Part shown: one piece after another, positions 28,584-35,673 of the stretch
Numbering within the stretch: the stretch's first letter is position 1
Layout of the letters: each line of letters opens with the position of its first letter
Assembly: GCF_003966155.1 (NCBI RefSeq)
Contig: NZ_RXNS01000025.1
Location: forward strand, 1 to 40,559
Length of the DNA stretch: 40,559 bases
DNA from: Halomonas nitroreducens
GTDB taxonomy: Bacteria > Pseudomonadota > Gammaproteobacteria > Pseudomonadales > Halomonadaceae
Reading direction: 5' to 3'
Notes under the pieces: model-generated
What the model was told of the DNA's origin: nothing
What the model saw: the letters and a program-made list of their open reading frames with translations, nothing else
Database searches by the model: none
Made by a program: the position numbers and the translations under genes

Positions 28584-29660
28584 TCAGCGGTCGGACGCCA
28601 CGGGATCGCCGGCATCGCCGGCACCCGACGGCTGCGCTTCGTCCCCTTCCTGCGCCGGGGCGGCCTCGTTGTCGAGCCAGCCGCGCTCCCGGTAGTAGCG
28701 CTTGGCGCCCTCGTGGAGCGGCGCCGAGAGCCCCTCGTGGATCATGCCTTGCGGGGTGAGGTCGGCATAGGCGGGATGCCGGGACTTGAAGGCCTCGAGG
28801 TCGTCGAAGACCGCGGCGACGAGGGCATAGACGGCCTCCGGGTCGCTGTCCGCCGAGGCCACCAGGGTGGCGCGGACCCCGAAGGTCTCGACCGCCGGCT
28901 GGTCGTCGGCGTAGAGCCCGCCCGGGATGGTGGTATGAGCCAGGTAGGGGGTCTCGGCCACCAGGTGGTCGACCGCCGGGCCGGTCACGTCGACCAGGCG
29001 CGCATCGCACAGCCGCACGGCCTGTTCGATGGAGGGATTGGGGTGGCCCACGGTGTAGACCATGGCGTCGATCTTGCCGTGGCAGAGTTCCAGCGACTGC
29101 TGGTCGGCGGGCAGCGCGTAGGCGGGCTGGAAGGCGTCGAGTGTCCAGCCCCAGGCCTCGAGCAGGGTCATCATGGTGCCGCGCTGCCCCGATCCCGGAT
29201 TGCCGACATTCACGGCGTGGCCCTTGAGGTCGGCGAAGCCCTGGATACCACTACGGCGGCGGGCCACCAGGGTGAAGGGCTCGCCGTGCAGCGACATGAC
29301 GGCCCGCAGCGTGGGGTCCGGTCCCGCGCCCGTGAAGCCCCGGGTGCCGCTGACGGCATAGTGCTGGAGGTCCGACTGGGCCAGGGCGACGGTTACCTCG
29401 CCGGTCCGCACCGCCTCGAGATTGGCGGCGGAGCCATCGCTGGTGCGCGCCTCGCAGGGGACATCGAGCAGCCGGCAGAGGGTGCGGCCGGTGGCATGGT
29501 AGACCCCGGCAGGGCTCGCGGTGGCGATGACGATGGTCGCGGCGTCGTCCTGGGCCTGCACGGGCGGCCACGCCAGGACACCCAGCAGCAGCAGGGCAGG
29601 GCGCAGCCTGGGACGAGCCGGGGCGATGGCCTGCGGCGACCTCGTCCGAGGGGATTGCAT
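28584..29660 (-). CDS. TAXI-family TRAP transporter solute-binding protein (orphan)
   Basis: 358 residues. A twin-arginine-free signal peptide with hydrophobic core PALLLLGVLAW and probable cleavage after VQA precedes the mature protein. The TAXI pattern is clear: IVIATASPAGVYHATG near the N-terminus, RTSDGSAANLEAVRTGEVTVAL, LKGHAVNVGNPGSGQRGT and MVYTVGHPNPSIEQA. Such proteins deliver small acids to TRAP membrane subunits. None is nearby, so the partner is elsewhere or the protein senses. The ATG at 29660 follows AGGAGG; an in-frame ATG at 29690 is less likely. The C-terminal 25 residues are acidic and low in complexity. Confidence 0.88.
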   Translation of the reverse strand: MQSPRTRSPQAIAPARPRLRPALLLLGVLAWPPVQAQDDAATIVIATASPAGVYHATGRTLCRLLDVPCEARTSDGSAANLEAVRTGEVTVALAQSDLQHYAVSGTRGFTGAGPDPTLRAVMSLHGEPFTLVARRRSGIQGFADLKGHAVNVGNPGSGQRGTMMTLLEAWGWTLDAFQPAYALPADQQSLELCHGKIDAMVYTVGHPNPSIEQAVRLCDARLVDVTGPAVDHLVAETPYLAHTTIPGGLYADDQPAVETFGVRATLVASADSDPEAVYALVAAVFDDLEAFKSRHPAYADLTPQGMIHEGLSAPLHEGAKRYYRERGWLDNEAAPAQEGDEAQPSGAGDAGDPVASDR

Positions 29661-29723
29661 GGCGCACCTCCTGAGCAGGCGACGACACAACGGGCGTCGA
29701 TAGCCTCAGCATAGCCATGCCCC

Positions 29724-30185
29724 CTAGAGGATGCCGCCGTCGAGCCCTGCGGCCAGATAGAGCCCCAGCTCCTCGGCCTGGTCGACGAAGGCCTCCTGCC
29801 ACTCGCCGCGGAGAATGAGCGGCTCCTGCACCCAGCGCCAGCGCAGCCCCGTGACGATCCCCTCCACGGCGCGGCGGGTGCCGGTGCCGTCGCGCCCGGC
29901 GCGCACGTAGAGCGCGCAGGGCAGGCCCTGCTTCTCCTCCAGCACGGCATAGTAGCTGCGGTCGAAGAAGTCCTTCAGCGCGCCGCTCATGTAGCCCAGG
30001 TTCTCGGTGGTGCCGAGCAGGATGGCGTCGCAGGCCAGCACGTCCTCGGGGCCGGCCTCCAGCGGCGCCTTGACCACCACCTCGACGTCCTCGATGTCGG
30101 GGTGGCGGGCACCGCGCTCGGCGGCCTCGCGCAGGCGTCGGGTATTGGCAGAAGGCGCATGGGCCACGATCAGCAGTCGCTTCAT
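29724..30185 (-). CDS. Flavodoxin-fold NAD(P)H oxidoreductase-like protein
   Basis: 153 residues. The N-terminal strand KRLLIVAHAPSANTRRLREA matches the phosphate-binding loop of the flavodoxin/FMN-reductase fold, and LLGTTENLGYMSGALKDFFD is the second FMN-contacting segment seen in WrbA-like proteins. It probably binds FMN and reduces quinones or similar compounds. The ATG at 30185 has a strong GGAGGAAGAGG upstream. A truncated copy of its 5' end lies at 33936-34048 (pseudogene), and the two copies bracket a low-GC islet. It is the intact copy. Confidence 0.84.
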   Translation of the reverse strand: MKRLLIVAHAPSANTRRLREAAERGARHPDIEDVEVVVKAPLEAGPEDVLACDAILLGTTENLGYMSGALKDFFDRSYYAVLEEKQGLPCALYVRAGRDGTGTRRAVEGIVTGLRWRWVQEPLILRGEWQEAFVDQAEELGLYLAAGLDGGIL

Positions 30186-30248
30186 CCTCTTCCTCCGGTT
30201 GAAGACGCGGCTCGCCGCCATCATGCCATGGCAGGGCGTCGTTGACAG
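30060..30248. repeat. Direct repeat, left copy (5' part of flavodoxin gene plus upstream DNA)
   Basis: Positions 30088-30248 match 33951-34111 with seven mismatches in 161 bases; the last 64 bases (30185-30248) are identical. Weaker similarity with a 9-base gap extends left to about 30060. Sequence identity stops abruptly after GTTGACAG (30248). Confidence 0.9.
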
Positions 30249-30324
30249 TCTCGCGAGCCTCGCCGCCTTCGGGAGGCGGCAAGTCAGGCTGAGTTCACCC
30301 GGGACTCGACAATCCGTGAGCCGT

Positions 30325-31092
30325 CTACTTCTCCCACCACTCGTTCTGAATCTGAGCGAGAGAGAAGCTTCTGCGGCTTCTGACGTCTTGGTAGAACCTT
30401 GTCAGCCGAGGGAAGGTGTCCCCGTGAACCCAGTCGGTATAGCCCAGCAGGTCAAGCCGCGAGAGGACCACCGTCCAGATTACATCGGCCAGGGAATAGG
30501 TGTCGCCAAGCAGGAAGGTGTTGTCGTTCAGCTGCTTCTCGGCAAACGACAGGGACTCCACAGCCTTTCGCTCGATATCCTTGATATGGTGCTCGTCTAC
30601 CCGGAAGCTCTTGCTCTTTTCTGACCTTTCGGCGCTTGCCTGGTAGCTGTCCTTGAGTTCGGGGTGTTGTTCAGCCAGCAACCGCGATTTGTTGATGCGG
30701 GCATCCAGGATCTTCTCGGATTTCGCCATGGAAGGGTGGCGAGCATAGCTGAGGATCTGAAGGTCGATCCCGTCCGCCCGGTCAATCAGCTCCTCCATCC
30801 GCTGAAGTTGTTCTTTGCTGGCGGGGAGAAGCGAGTTGCCTTCCGGCAGCGGAGCGATAAACCGTATGATTCTGGCAGAGTCTGTCACTACCTCCGTCGA
30901 GTCATCGTGTGACTCGAGGGTGGGGATGACGCCCTTGGGGTTCAGCTTGATATACCAGGGATCGAGTTGTTCCTGATCCCGGACAATATCGATCACTCGA
31001 CCCGACCAGTCGAGTCCTTTCTCTACCAGTGCCAGGCGAACCTTCATGGAGCAAACGGAAAGCGGGTGATGGTATAGCGTCAGTGAAGGCAT
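30325..31092 (-). CDS. Glutathione S-transferase-like protein
   Basis: 255 residues. The N-terminal thioredoxin-like domain has LYHHPLSVCSMKVRLAL (possible catalytic Ser12 or Cys14) and the cis-Pro segment NPKGVIPTLE that contacts glutathione. The C-terminal helical domain has FLLGDTYSLADVIWTV, the usual GST hydrophobic core motif. It is longer than most bacterial GSTs (about 200-230), with a charged insertion around 140-175. Cytosolic. It probably conjugates or reduces a toxic electrophile; the substrate is unknown. It is the last gene of the islet, 165 bases past the hydrolase gene, with a hairpin in between. Confidence 0.85.
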   Translation of the reverse strand: MPSLTLYHHPLSVCSMKVRLALVEKGLDWSGRVIDIVRDQEQLDPWYIKLNPKGVIPTLESHDDSTEVVTDSARIIRFIAPLPEGNSLLPASKEQLQRMEELIDRADGIDLQILSYARHPSMAKSEKILDARINKSRLLAEQHPELKDSYQASAERSEKSKSFRVDEHHIKDIERKAVESLSFAEKQLNDNTFLLGDTYSLADVIWTVVLSRLDLLGYTDWVHGDTFPRLTRFYQDVRSRRSFSLAQIQNEWWEK

Positions 31093-31213
31093 GGCGTCGA
31101 TCCCGGGGGGCGTGAACGTGGGGTAAAGGGGAAGAAGGAAGGTCAGGCCAGGGAGCTCGATGGTCGACAGAAGCCCGCATGCGAAAGCGCATAAGGTCGC
31201 ATCGGGGCCTTCC

Positions 31214-31242
31214 GGCAGCCGCTGGTATCGCCAACGGCTGCC
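31214..31242 (-). terminator. Hairpin between hydrolase and GST genes
   Basis: GGCAGCCG (31214-31221) pairs with CGGCTGCC (31235-31242), about 16 bases after the hydrolase stop codon on the minus strand. No T run follows, so it may only partly stop transcription into the GST gene. Confidence 0.4.
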
Positions 31243-31257
31243 CGTAAAACGACCGTC

Positions 31258-32157
31258 TTACCAGCCCATGTGATAGTAGGCCCAGATACGCTCGATATTC
31301 ATCGGCAGCCATTCGTCGTAGTAGCGCCAATGCTCGTACTCTGGGAGAGTAATGGTTTCCTTGAGCTCATCCGGGCTATGGGTGCCGGCGTCCATGGCCT
31401 CCTTGACGGCCGCCATCAGGTCCTCCAGGTAGTGGCGCTGTTCCGCGACCACCGCGGCCGGATCAATGGCGGGCTGATCTGCCGGGCCATGCGCCGAGAT
31501 GACGTAATCGAAATCCATCTGCTCGATTTCCTGGAGCGAGCGGATCCACTCGTCGGGCCAGAAGTCGGGCATGTTCCGGAAGGCCACCCGGCGCGGGGTG
31601 ACGATATCGACGATGAACAGGATCTTCTCTTCCGGTAGACGCATCACCACCAGACTGTCGCCATGGTTGGGACCGAAGTAGCTGAGCTCCACCGTTCTGC
31701 CGCCCAGCTCCAGGGTATAGGTATCATCGAAGGTGATATCCGGGGAGGGGATGACGGGGCTTGGATGGTCGCCCAGCTCTCGCTGCACGTTCTCGTGAGC
31801 GATGAATGCCGCGCCTTCGTCCTCGAAGACTGTCCCCCCCGAGATATGGTCATGGTGGTTGTGGCTGTAGATGACGTATTTGACGGGCTTGTCGGTGATC
31901 TTGCCGATCTCGTCGCGCAATAGCTCGGCGGCCCTGGGGTTCAGGGGGTCCGTCACGATAACGCCCTCATCGGTCACGAGGAAGACATTCCGGTAGACCC
32001 ACCAGCGGAACACGTAGAGGCCGTCACCGATTTCCTTCACACTATGCCCGAATGCCTGGCCACCCATCGGCTCCTGGGTGGGGAAGCTATTCGACATGGC
32101 GACCGGAGAAAAGAACAGGCTGATCAGCAGTAGCAAATGGAAAAATCGTTGTTTCAT
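31258..32157 (-). CDS. Periplasmic metallo-beta-lactamase-fold hydrolase
   Basis: 299 residues. An N-terminal signal peptide (core FFHLLLLISLFFSPVA) should send it to the periplasm. The full zinc-binding set is present: H99-x-H101-x-D103-H104 (SHNHHDH), H165 (GPNHGDS), D184 (FIVDIV) and H223 (ISAHGP). The family includes glyoxalase II-like thioesterases, lactonases and subclass B3 enzymes; no antibiotic resistance role can be claimed. GGAAGGA precedes the ATG. Its start lies 40 bases after the cytochrome b561 gene, suggesting one operon for an extracytoplasmic substrate. Confidence 0.87.
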   Translation of the reverse strand: MKQRFFHLLLLISLFFSPVAMSNSFPTQEPMGGQAFGHSVKEIGDGLYVFRWWVYRNVFLVTDEGVIVTDPLNPRAAELLRDEIGKITDKPVKYVIYSHNHHDHISGGTVFEDEGAAFIAHENVQRELGDHPSPVIPSPDITFDDTYTLELGGRTVELSYFGPNHGDSLVVMRLPEEKILFIVDIVTPRRVAFRNMPDFWPDEWIRSLQEIEQMDFDYVISAHGPADQPAIDPAAVVAEQRHYLEDLMAAVKEAMDAGTHSPDELKETITLPEYEHWRYYDEWLPMNIERIWAYYHMGW

Positions 32158-32196
32158 GGTGCTATCCTTCCGCTCGAAATGATCATGAAGTGAGGC

Positions 32197-32739
32197 TCAC
32201 TTGCCAAAAGTCATCTGCTTCAGCACATGATCTTTCTTGATAAAGTGATGATGCAGCGCTGCACCGACGTGGCCGAGTGTGGCCAACACCAGCAGGATCC
32301 AGACGGCTCTATGAATGCTGCGGGCAAGTTCCGCCAGGCCGGGATTCTTGTCGAGAAGGATCGGGAACTCGAAAAGACCAAAGACGCTGACCGGGATGCC
32401 CCCGGCCTGCGACATGAGGATGCCCGAGAGCGGCTGCAAGAACATCAGGAGATACAGCACCCCATGCATGCCCTTGGCCAGGATGGCCTGAACCATCGTG
32501 GTGCTGTCGGGGAGCTTTGGTGTCTCGTTGATCAGCCGCCACAAGAGGCGCAGCAGGATCAGTGCCAGCAGGAGGGCGCCAAACGACTTGTGCATACCGG
32601 CCGCCTGGAGTTTCTCCGGTCCTTTTGGCAGCGCAGCGAGCAGGTTGCCCATGACGATGGAAGAGGCCAGCATCAGCAACAGCAACCAGTGGAAGGTTTT
32701 CGCGACGATGCCATAGCTGATGGCCGTATTCTTTAACAC
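32197..32739 (-). CDS. Cytochrome b561 (CybB type)
   Basis: 180 residues with four membrane helices. Four histidines sit at the positions expected for two b-haems in the CybB family: H17 (FHW), H50 (MHKSFG), H143 (IHRAVW) and H157 (LGHVGA). Such proteins move electrons across or along the inner membrane between the quinone pool and periplasmic acceptors; E. coli CybB is a superoxide:quinone oxidoreductase. First gene of the leftward islet operon, divergent from the LysR gene. A periplasmic partner, perhaps the neighbouring hydrolase pathway, is implied but not shown. Confidence 0.88.
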   Translation of the reverse strand: MLKNTAISYGIVAKTFHWLLLLMLASSIVMGNLLAALPKGPEKLQAAGMHKSFGALLLALILLRLLWRLINETPKLPDSTTMVQAILAKGMHGVLYLLMFLQPLSGILMSQAGGIPVSVFGLFEFPILLDKNPGLAELARSIHRAVWILLVLATLGHVGAALHHHFIKKDHVLKQMTFGK

Positions 32740-32868
32740 GATATGTCTCCCAGTGGGTTGTGCATGTTGCTGTGCCGTGAAATCGCTTGATGACCTGGAC
32801 TCAATCTCGGTCGAAGCACATGAAAAGGAGTCTAGTGGCTTGCCCTTTGTGCATAAACATGGTAACGA

Positions 32869-32883
32869 GAAACAAACTGTTTC
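32869..32883. promoter_or_regulatory. Dyad in the islet's divergent promoter
   Basis: GAAAC (32869-32873) and GTTTC (32879-32883) form a perfect inverted repeat with a 5-base spacer, 15 bases before the LysR start. Its place in the 159-base gap between LysR and cytochrome b561 genes suits a LysR autoregulatory site. Confidence 0.42.
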
Positions 32884-32898
32884 CCGATTTTAGCCAAT

Positions 32899-33798
32899 AT
32901 GACGATTCTTCCCTATTTGGAGACATTTGCAGCCGTCGTGGACAATGGCAGTTTTACGGCGGCGGCCCAGGCTTTGGGGGTTTCCAAGCCTGTCGTCAGC
33001 AAGCAGGTTGCGTTGCTGGAGAAGCATCTGGGAGTGCAGCTCTTACATCGGACGACCCGGCGCTTACATCTCACCCAGGCGGGTGAGATGTTTGTTGTCC
33101 ATGCCCGGAAAATCATGTCCGACGTTCACGAGGCTGAGCAATCCATTGTTCCCCTTCAAAGCGAGCCACAGGGGAGGTTGCGAATCTCGGCCCCTGAGAG
33201 CCTGGCGATGTTCCTGCTGGCCGAAGCCCTTCCGGCATTTCAGGAGAAATATCCCAAGCTCGAGCTGGATATCCGTATCACGGGCCGTTTTGTCGATCTG
33301 GTAGAAGAAGGGATCGATGTGGCGCTTCGGGTTGGCGAGCTACAGGATTCGAGCCTCATGGCACGGAGGCTGATGTCATGCCGGTTTCACGTTTGTGCAT
33401 CAGCCGGTTATCTACAAAGGTATGGACGCCCAACGAATCCCGATGAGCTCGCGGGACACAACTGTCTGATCTATTCACAGGGGCAAAACCCGGACAGCTG
33501 GTTCTTCCAGGACGAGCAGCGAAAGGGTATCAATGTCAAGGTGAAGGGAGGCCTCCATTCGGAAAATGGGAATATATTACTGAGCGCCGCGCTGGATGGC
33601 ATCGGCATACTCAGGGCGCCGACATTCATGGTGTCGAATGCCTTGAAGCAAGGCCAGCTGGAAACGCTTCTCGACGATTATATGCCGACCAGTACCGGCT
33701 TATATGCCGTGTTTCCCAACACTAAGTTTGTCTCGCAGAAAGTGCGGACGCTTGTGGATTACCTTGTTGAAGCATGGAGTCACGACGAGACTGCATAA
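32899..33798 (+). CDS. LysR-family regulator of the islet
   Basis: 299 residues. Helix-turn-helix domain: LETFAAVVDNGSFTAAAQAL, VSKPVVSKQVALLEKHLGVQLLHRTTRRLHLT. The effector domain (about 90-295) contains RLRISAPESLAMFLLAEALP, VDLVEEGIDVALRVGEL and a C-terminal GLYAVFPNTKFVSQKVRTLVDY, all typical of the CrgA/DhcR-like LysR group. Members of this group often control neighbouring redox or detoxification genes. It is divergent from cytochrome b561, hydrolase and GST-like genes, its probable targets. Lower-GC codon use than the flanking genes supports foreign origin. Confidence 0.9.
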   Translation: MTILPYLETFAAVVDNGSFTAAAQALGVSKPVVSKQVALLEKHLGVQLLHRTTRRLHLTQAGEMFVVHARKIMSDVHEAEQSIVPLQSEPQGRLRISAPESLAMFLLAEALPAFQEKYPKLELDIRITGRFVDLVEEGIDVALRVGELQDSSLMARRLMSCRFHVCASAGYLQRYGRPTNPDELAGHNCLIYSQGQNPDSWFFQDEQRKGINVKVKGGLHSENGNILLSAALDGIGILRAPTFMVSNALKQGQLETLLDDYMPTSTGLYAVFPNTKFVSQKVRTLVDYLVEAWSHDETA

Positions 33799-33933
33799 GA
33801 ACGAGTGACTTTCATGTGTCATCCTGCGAATCCATCCCGGCGATGGAGGACACACTGGTCGGCCCTGTGGGCTGGACTCATTCACTGCTTCTCCTGCAGT
33901 AGTGGGCGTCTCGGTGATATGAACAAGTCCTTC

Positions 33934-34111
33934 TGAGCGCCTTGATTCCCACCTCGCTGTCCGGGTGGCGGGCGCCGCGCTCGGCGGCCTCGCGCAGGCG
34001 CCGGGTATTGGCAGAGGGCGCATGGGCCACGATCAGCAGTCGCTTCCTCCTCTTCCTCCGGTTGAAGACGCGGCTCGCCGCCATCATGCCATGGCAGGGC
34101 GTCGTTGACAG
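33934..34111. repeat. Direct repeat, right copy
   Basis: Matches 30060-30248; see the left copy. The identical last 64 bases (34048-34111) include the ribosome-binding site and upstream DNA of the flavodoxin gene and end 60 bases before the PEBP gene. Nothing else is recognisable in 33799-33933. Confidence 0.9.
33936..34048 (-). pseudogene. 5' fragment of a flavodoxin-fold gene, start codon lost
   Basis: On the minus strand this repeats about the first 37 codons of the gene at 29724-30185. The ATG has become AGG (mismatch at 34047, T to G on the coding strand), three codons are missing after HPD, and the similarity ends near 33936, beyond which the frame continues into unrelated sequence. 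The ribosome-binding site is intact. It is a non-functional remnant marking the right boundary of the islet. Confidence 0.85.
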
Positions 34112-34171
34112 GCGTCGACCGGTTGCCGACGCTGAAATCGCCAACCCGTTCCTTCAGGGAGGACCCAACCC

Positions 34172-34648
34172 ATGGCCTTTGCCTTCTCGAAGATGCAGGT
34201 GGAAAGCTCCGCTTTCCGGGACAGGGGCGAGATCCCCATCAAGTACACCGGCGAAGGGGACGACCTCTCGCCGCCGCTGAGCTGGTCGAACGCCCCGGAG
34301 GAGACCAAGAGCTTCGCGGTGATCTGCCATGATCCGGATGCGCCCCTCGTGCAGCACGGCAGCTATGGCTTCGTGCACTGGGTGCTCTATAACCTGCCCA
34401 CCGCCGACACCTCGCTGAAGGAGGCCACCGCGGCGGGCACGCGCGGGCGCAACGACTTCAACCGCAACGGCTACGGTGGTCCCATGCCCCCCGAGGGCCA
34501 CGGCCTGCACCACTACTATTTCTGGGTGCTGGCGCTGGACAAGGCCACTGCCCTGCCCGAGGGGATCTCGATGATCGAGCTGCTCAAGCAGGTCGAGCCC
34601 CACCTGATCGGCATGAATCGCCTGATCGGCACCTACCGCCGCGACTGA
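34172..34648 (+). CDS. YbhB/YbcL family PEBP-like protein
   Basis: 158 residues, the normal size of bacterial phosphatidylethanolamine-binding-protein homologues. Family blocks are present: CHDPDAPLVQHGSYGFVHWV with the anion-site DPDAP and HW, then NGYGGPMPPEGHGLHHYYF (GP-x-PP-x-GHG-x-H). No signal peptide, so cytosolic like YbhB. The function of these proteins in bacteria is unsettled; some bind phosphorylated ligands or inhibit kinases. AGGGAGGA precedes the ATG. It is followed by a strong hairpin and converges with a LysR gene. Confidence 0.93.
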   Translation: MAFAFSKMQVESSAFRDRGEIPIKYTGEGDDLSPPLSWSNAPEETKSFAVICHDPDAPLVQHGSYGFVHWVLYNLPTADTSLKEATAAGTRGRNDFNRNGYGGPMPPEGHGLHHYYFWVLALDKATALPEGISMIELLKQVEPHLIGMNRLIGTYRRD

Positions 34649-34659
34649 TCGGCGGCCGG

Positions 34660-34684
34660 GATCCCGCGCCGCCGGCGCGGGGTC
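34660..34684. terminator. Hairpin between PEBP and LysR genes
   Basis: An 11-bp stem (34660-34670 with 34674-34684, one G-T pair) has a 3-base loop and overlaps the last codon of the minus-strand LysR gene. Without a T run on either side, it is probably a bidirectional GC-type terminator. Confidence 0.6.
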
Positions 34685-35570
34685 AGCTCGCGGCCACCTC
34701 GCCAGGCTCCGGGGCGGCCACGTCCTCGTTCTGGGTGACGATACGCTCGAGCTCCTCGCAGAAGGCATCCAGCGCCTCGCTGTTGTGTCCCGGGCGGCGA
34801 TGCAACTCGATCTCCACCTGGCCCAGTGGCGGCAGGCCTTCCTCATCACCGACGATCCGGCAACCCGTCGGAATGCTGCGTGGCGTCTTCACGGTCACGG
34901 CCAGCCCCGCCTGCACCGGCAGGTTGATGCCGGTGGGAGACTGGCTGGTGTAGCTCGCTTCCCAGCGCCGCTCCTCTCGGCCCAGGGCCGAGAGCGCATG
35001 GGCCCGGAAGATGCAGCCCTCCGGGTTGAGAGCCAGCGGCAGCGTCTCCCATTGATCCACTCGGCAGTCCTCGGCCACCACCCAGACCATGGGCTCCCAG
35101 CCCAGCAGCTGGCCGGACTGGGTGGGCATGTGGCGGATCGACAGCACCACGTCCAGCAGCCCCTCCTGGAACTGGCGCACCAGGTCGGCGCTGATATCGC
35201 AGTGCAGCTCCAGGCGGGTATCGGGGAAGCGCCGGGCATGACGGGGCAACAACTCGGGCAGGTAGGCGCTGGCCTGCTCCTCGGAGGTGGCGAAGCGGAT
35301 CAGCTCGCCGCGGCTCTCCTCGCCGAGGGCCTCGCGAGCCTCGTCCTCCAGCTTGAGCATGTGCCGGGCATAGGGCAGCAGCCGCTCCCCATGGGCGGTG
35401 AGCAGCACGCTGCGGCTGGTGCGCTCGAACATCGCCTGGCCCATCTGGTCCTCGAGCCGCTTGATCTGCAGGCTCACCGCCGACTGGGTGCGATGCAGCA
35501 CCTTGCCGGCGGCACTGAATCCCTGGCACTCGGCCACGGTGACGAAGGTGCGGAGTAGCGCGGTATCCAT
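34683..35570 (-). CDS. LysR-family regulator of the oxygenase/M24/dehydrogenase cluster
   Basis: 295 residues. The DNA-binding domain reads LLRTFVTVAECQGFSAAG, RTQSAVSLQIKRLEDQMGQAMFERTSRSVLLT; residues about 90-270 form the effector domain, containing LHCDISADLVRQFQEGLLDVVLS, and the tail is acidic. It lies divergently, 103 bases from the oxygenase gene, in an AT-rich gap with a partial dyad (35598-35626). Most likely it activates the rightward genes in response to their substrate or a breakdown product (inference from arrangement). Confidence 0.9.
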   Translation of the reverse strand: MDTALLRTFVTVAECQGFSAAGKVLHRTQSAVSLQIKRLEDQMGQAMFERTSRSVLLTAHGERLLPYARHMLKLEDEAREALGEESRGELIRFATSEEQASAYLPELLPRHARRFPDTRLELHCDISADLVRQFQEGLLDVVLSIRHMPTQSGQLLGWEPMVWVVAEDCRVDQWETLPLALNPEGCIFRAHALSALGREERRWEASYTSQSPTGINLPVQAGLAVTVKTPRSIPTGCRIVGDEEGLPPLGQVEIELHRRPGHNSEALDAFCEELERIVTQNEDVAAPEPGEVAAS

Positions 35571-35673
35571 TATTGATGAGCCTTTGAAATTGGTTGTATC
35601 TCAATCATTCATTTTTATTATGAGGTGATGGGTTCTAAGGTGTCTAGCGTGTATTCGGAATCGGAGATCCTTC
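35571..35673. promoter_or_regulatory. AT-rich divergent promoter between LysR and 2OG oxygenase genes
   Basis: This gap is markedly AT-rich. ATCTCA (35598-35603) and TGAGGT (35621-35626) form an inverted repeat with one mismatch, at a spacing usable by a LysR tetramer. GGAG with ATG at 35674 provides translation initiation for the oxygenase. Confidence 0.45.

Larger units (their letters stand above)
30249..33935. mobile_element. Low-GC genomic islet between direct repeats
   Basis: About 3.7 kb holding a GST-like gene, a metallo-beta-lactamase-fold gene, a cytochrome b561 gene and a divergent LysR gene. Base composition is visibly lower in GC than the flanks (for example 27 of 60 GC at 32881-32940 against 44 of 60 at 30061-30120). 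It is bracketed by the repeat copies ending at 30248 and 34111. No integrase, transposase or tRNA is present, so acquisition by homologous recombination of foreign DNA is the likeliest route (inference). Confidence 0.65.

Noticed and set aside
31258..32157. Antibiotic resistance beta-lactamase
   Set aside because: The zinc motif is shared by the whole superfamily; nothing specific to beta-lactam hydrolysis is visible.
30249..33935. Transposon or integrative element
   Set aside because: No transposase, integrase, tRNA target or terminal inverted repeats; only the direct repeat of a host gene's 5' end.
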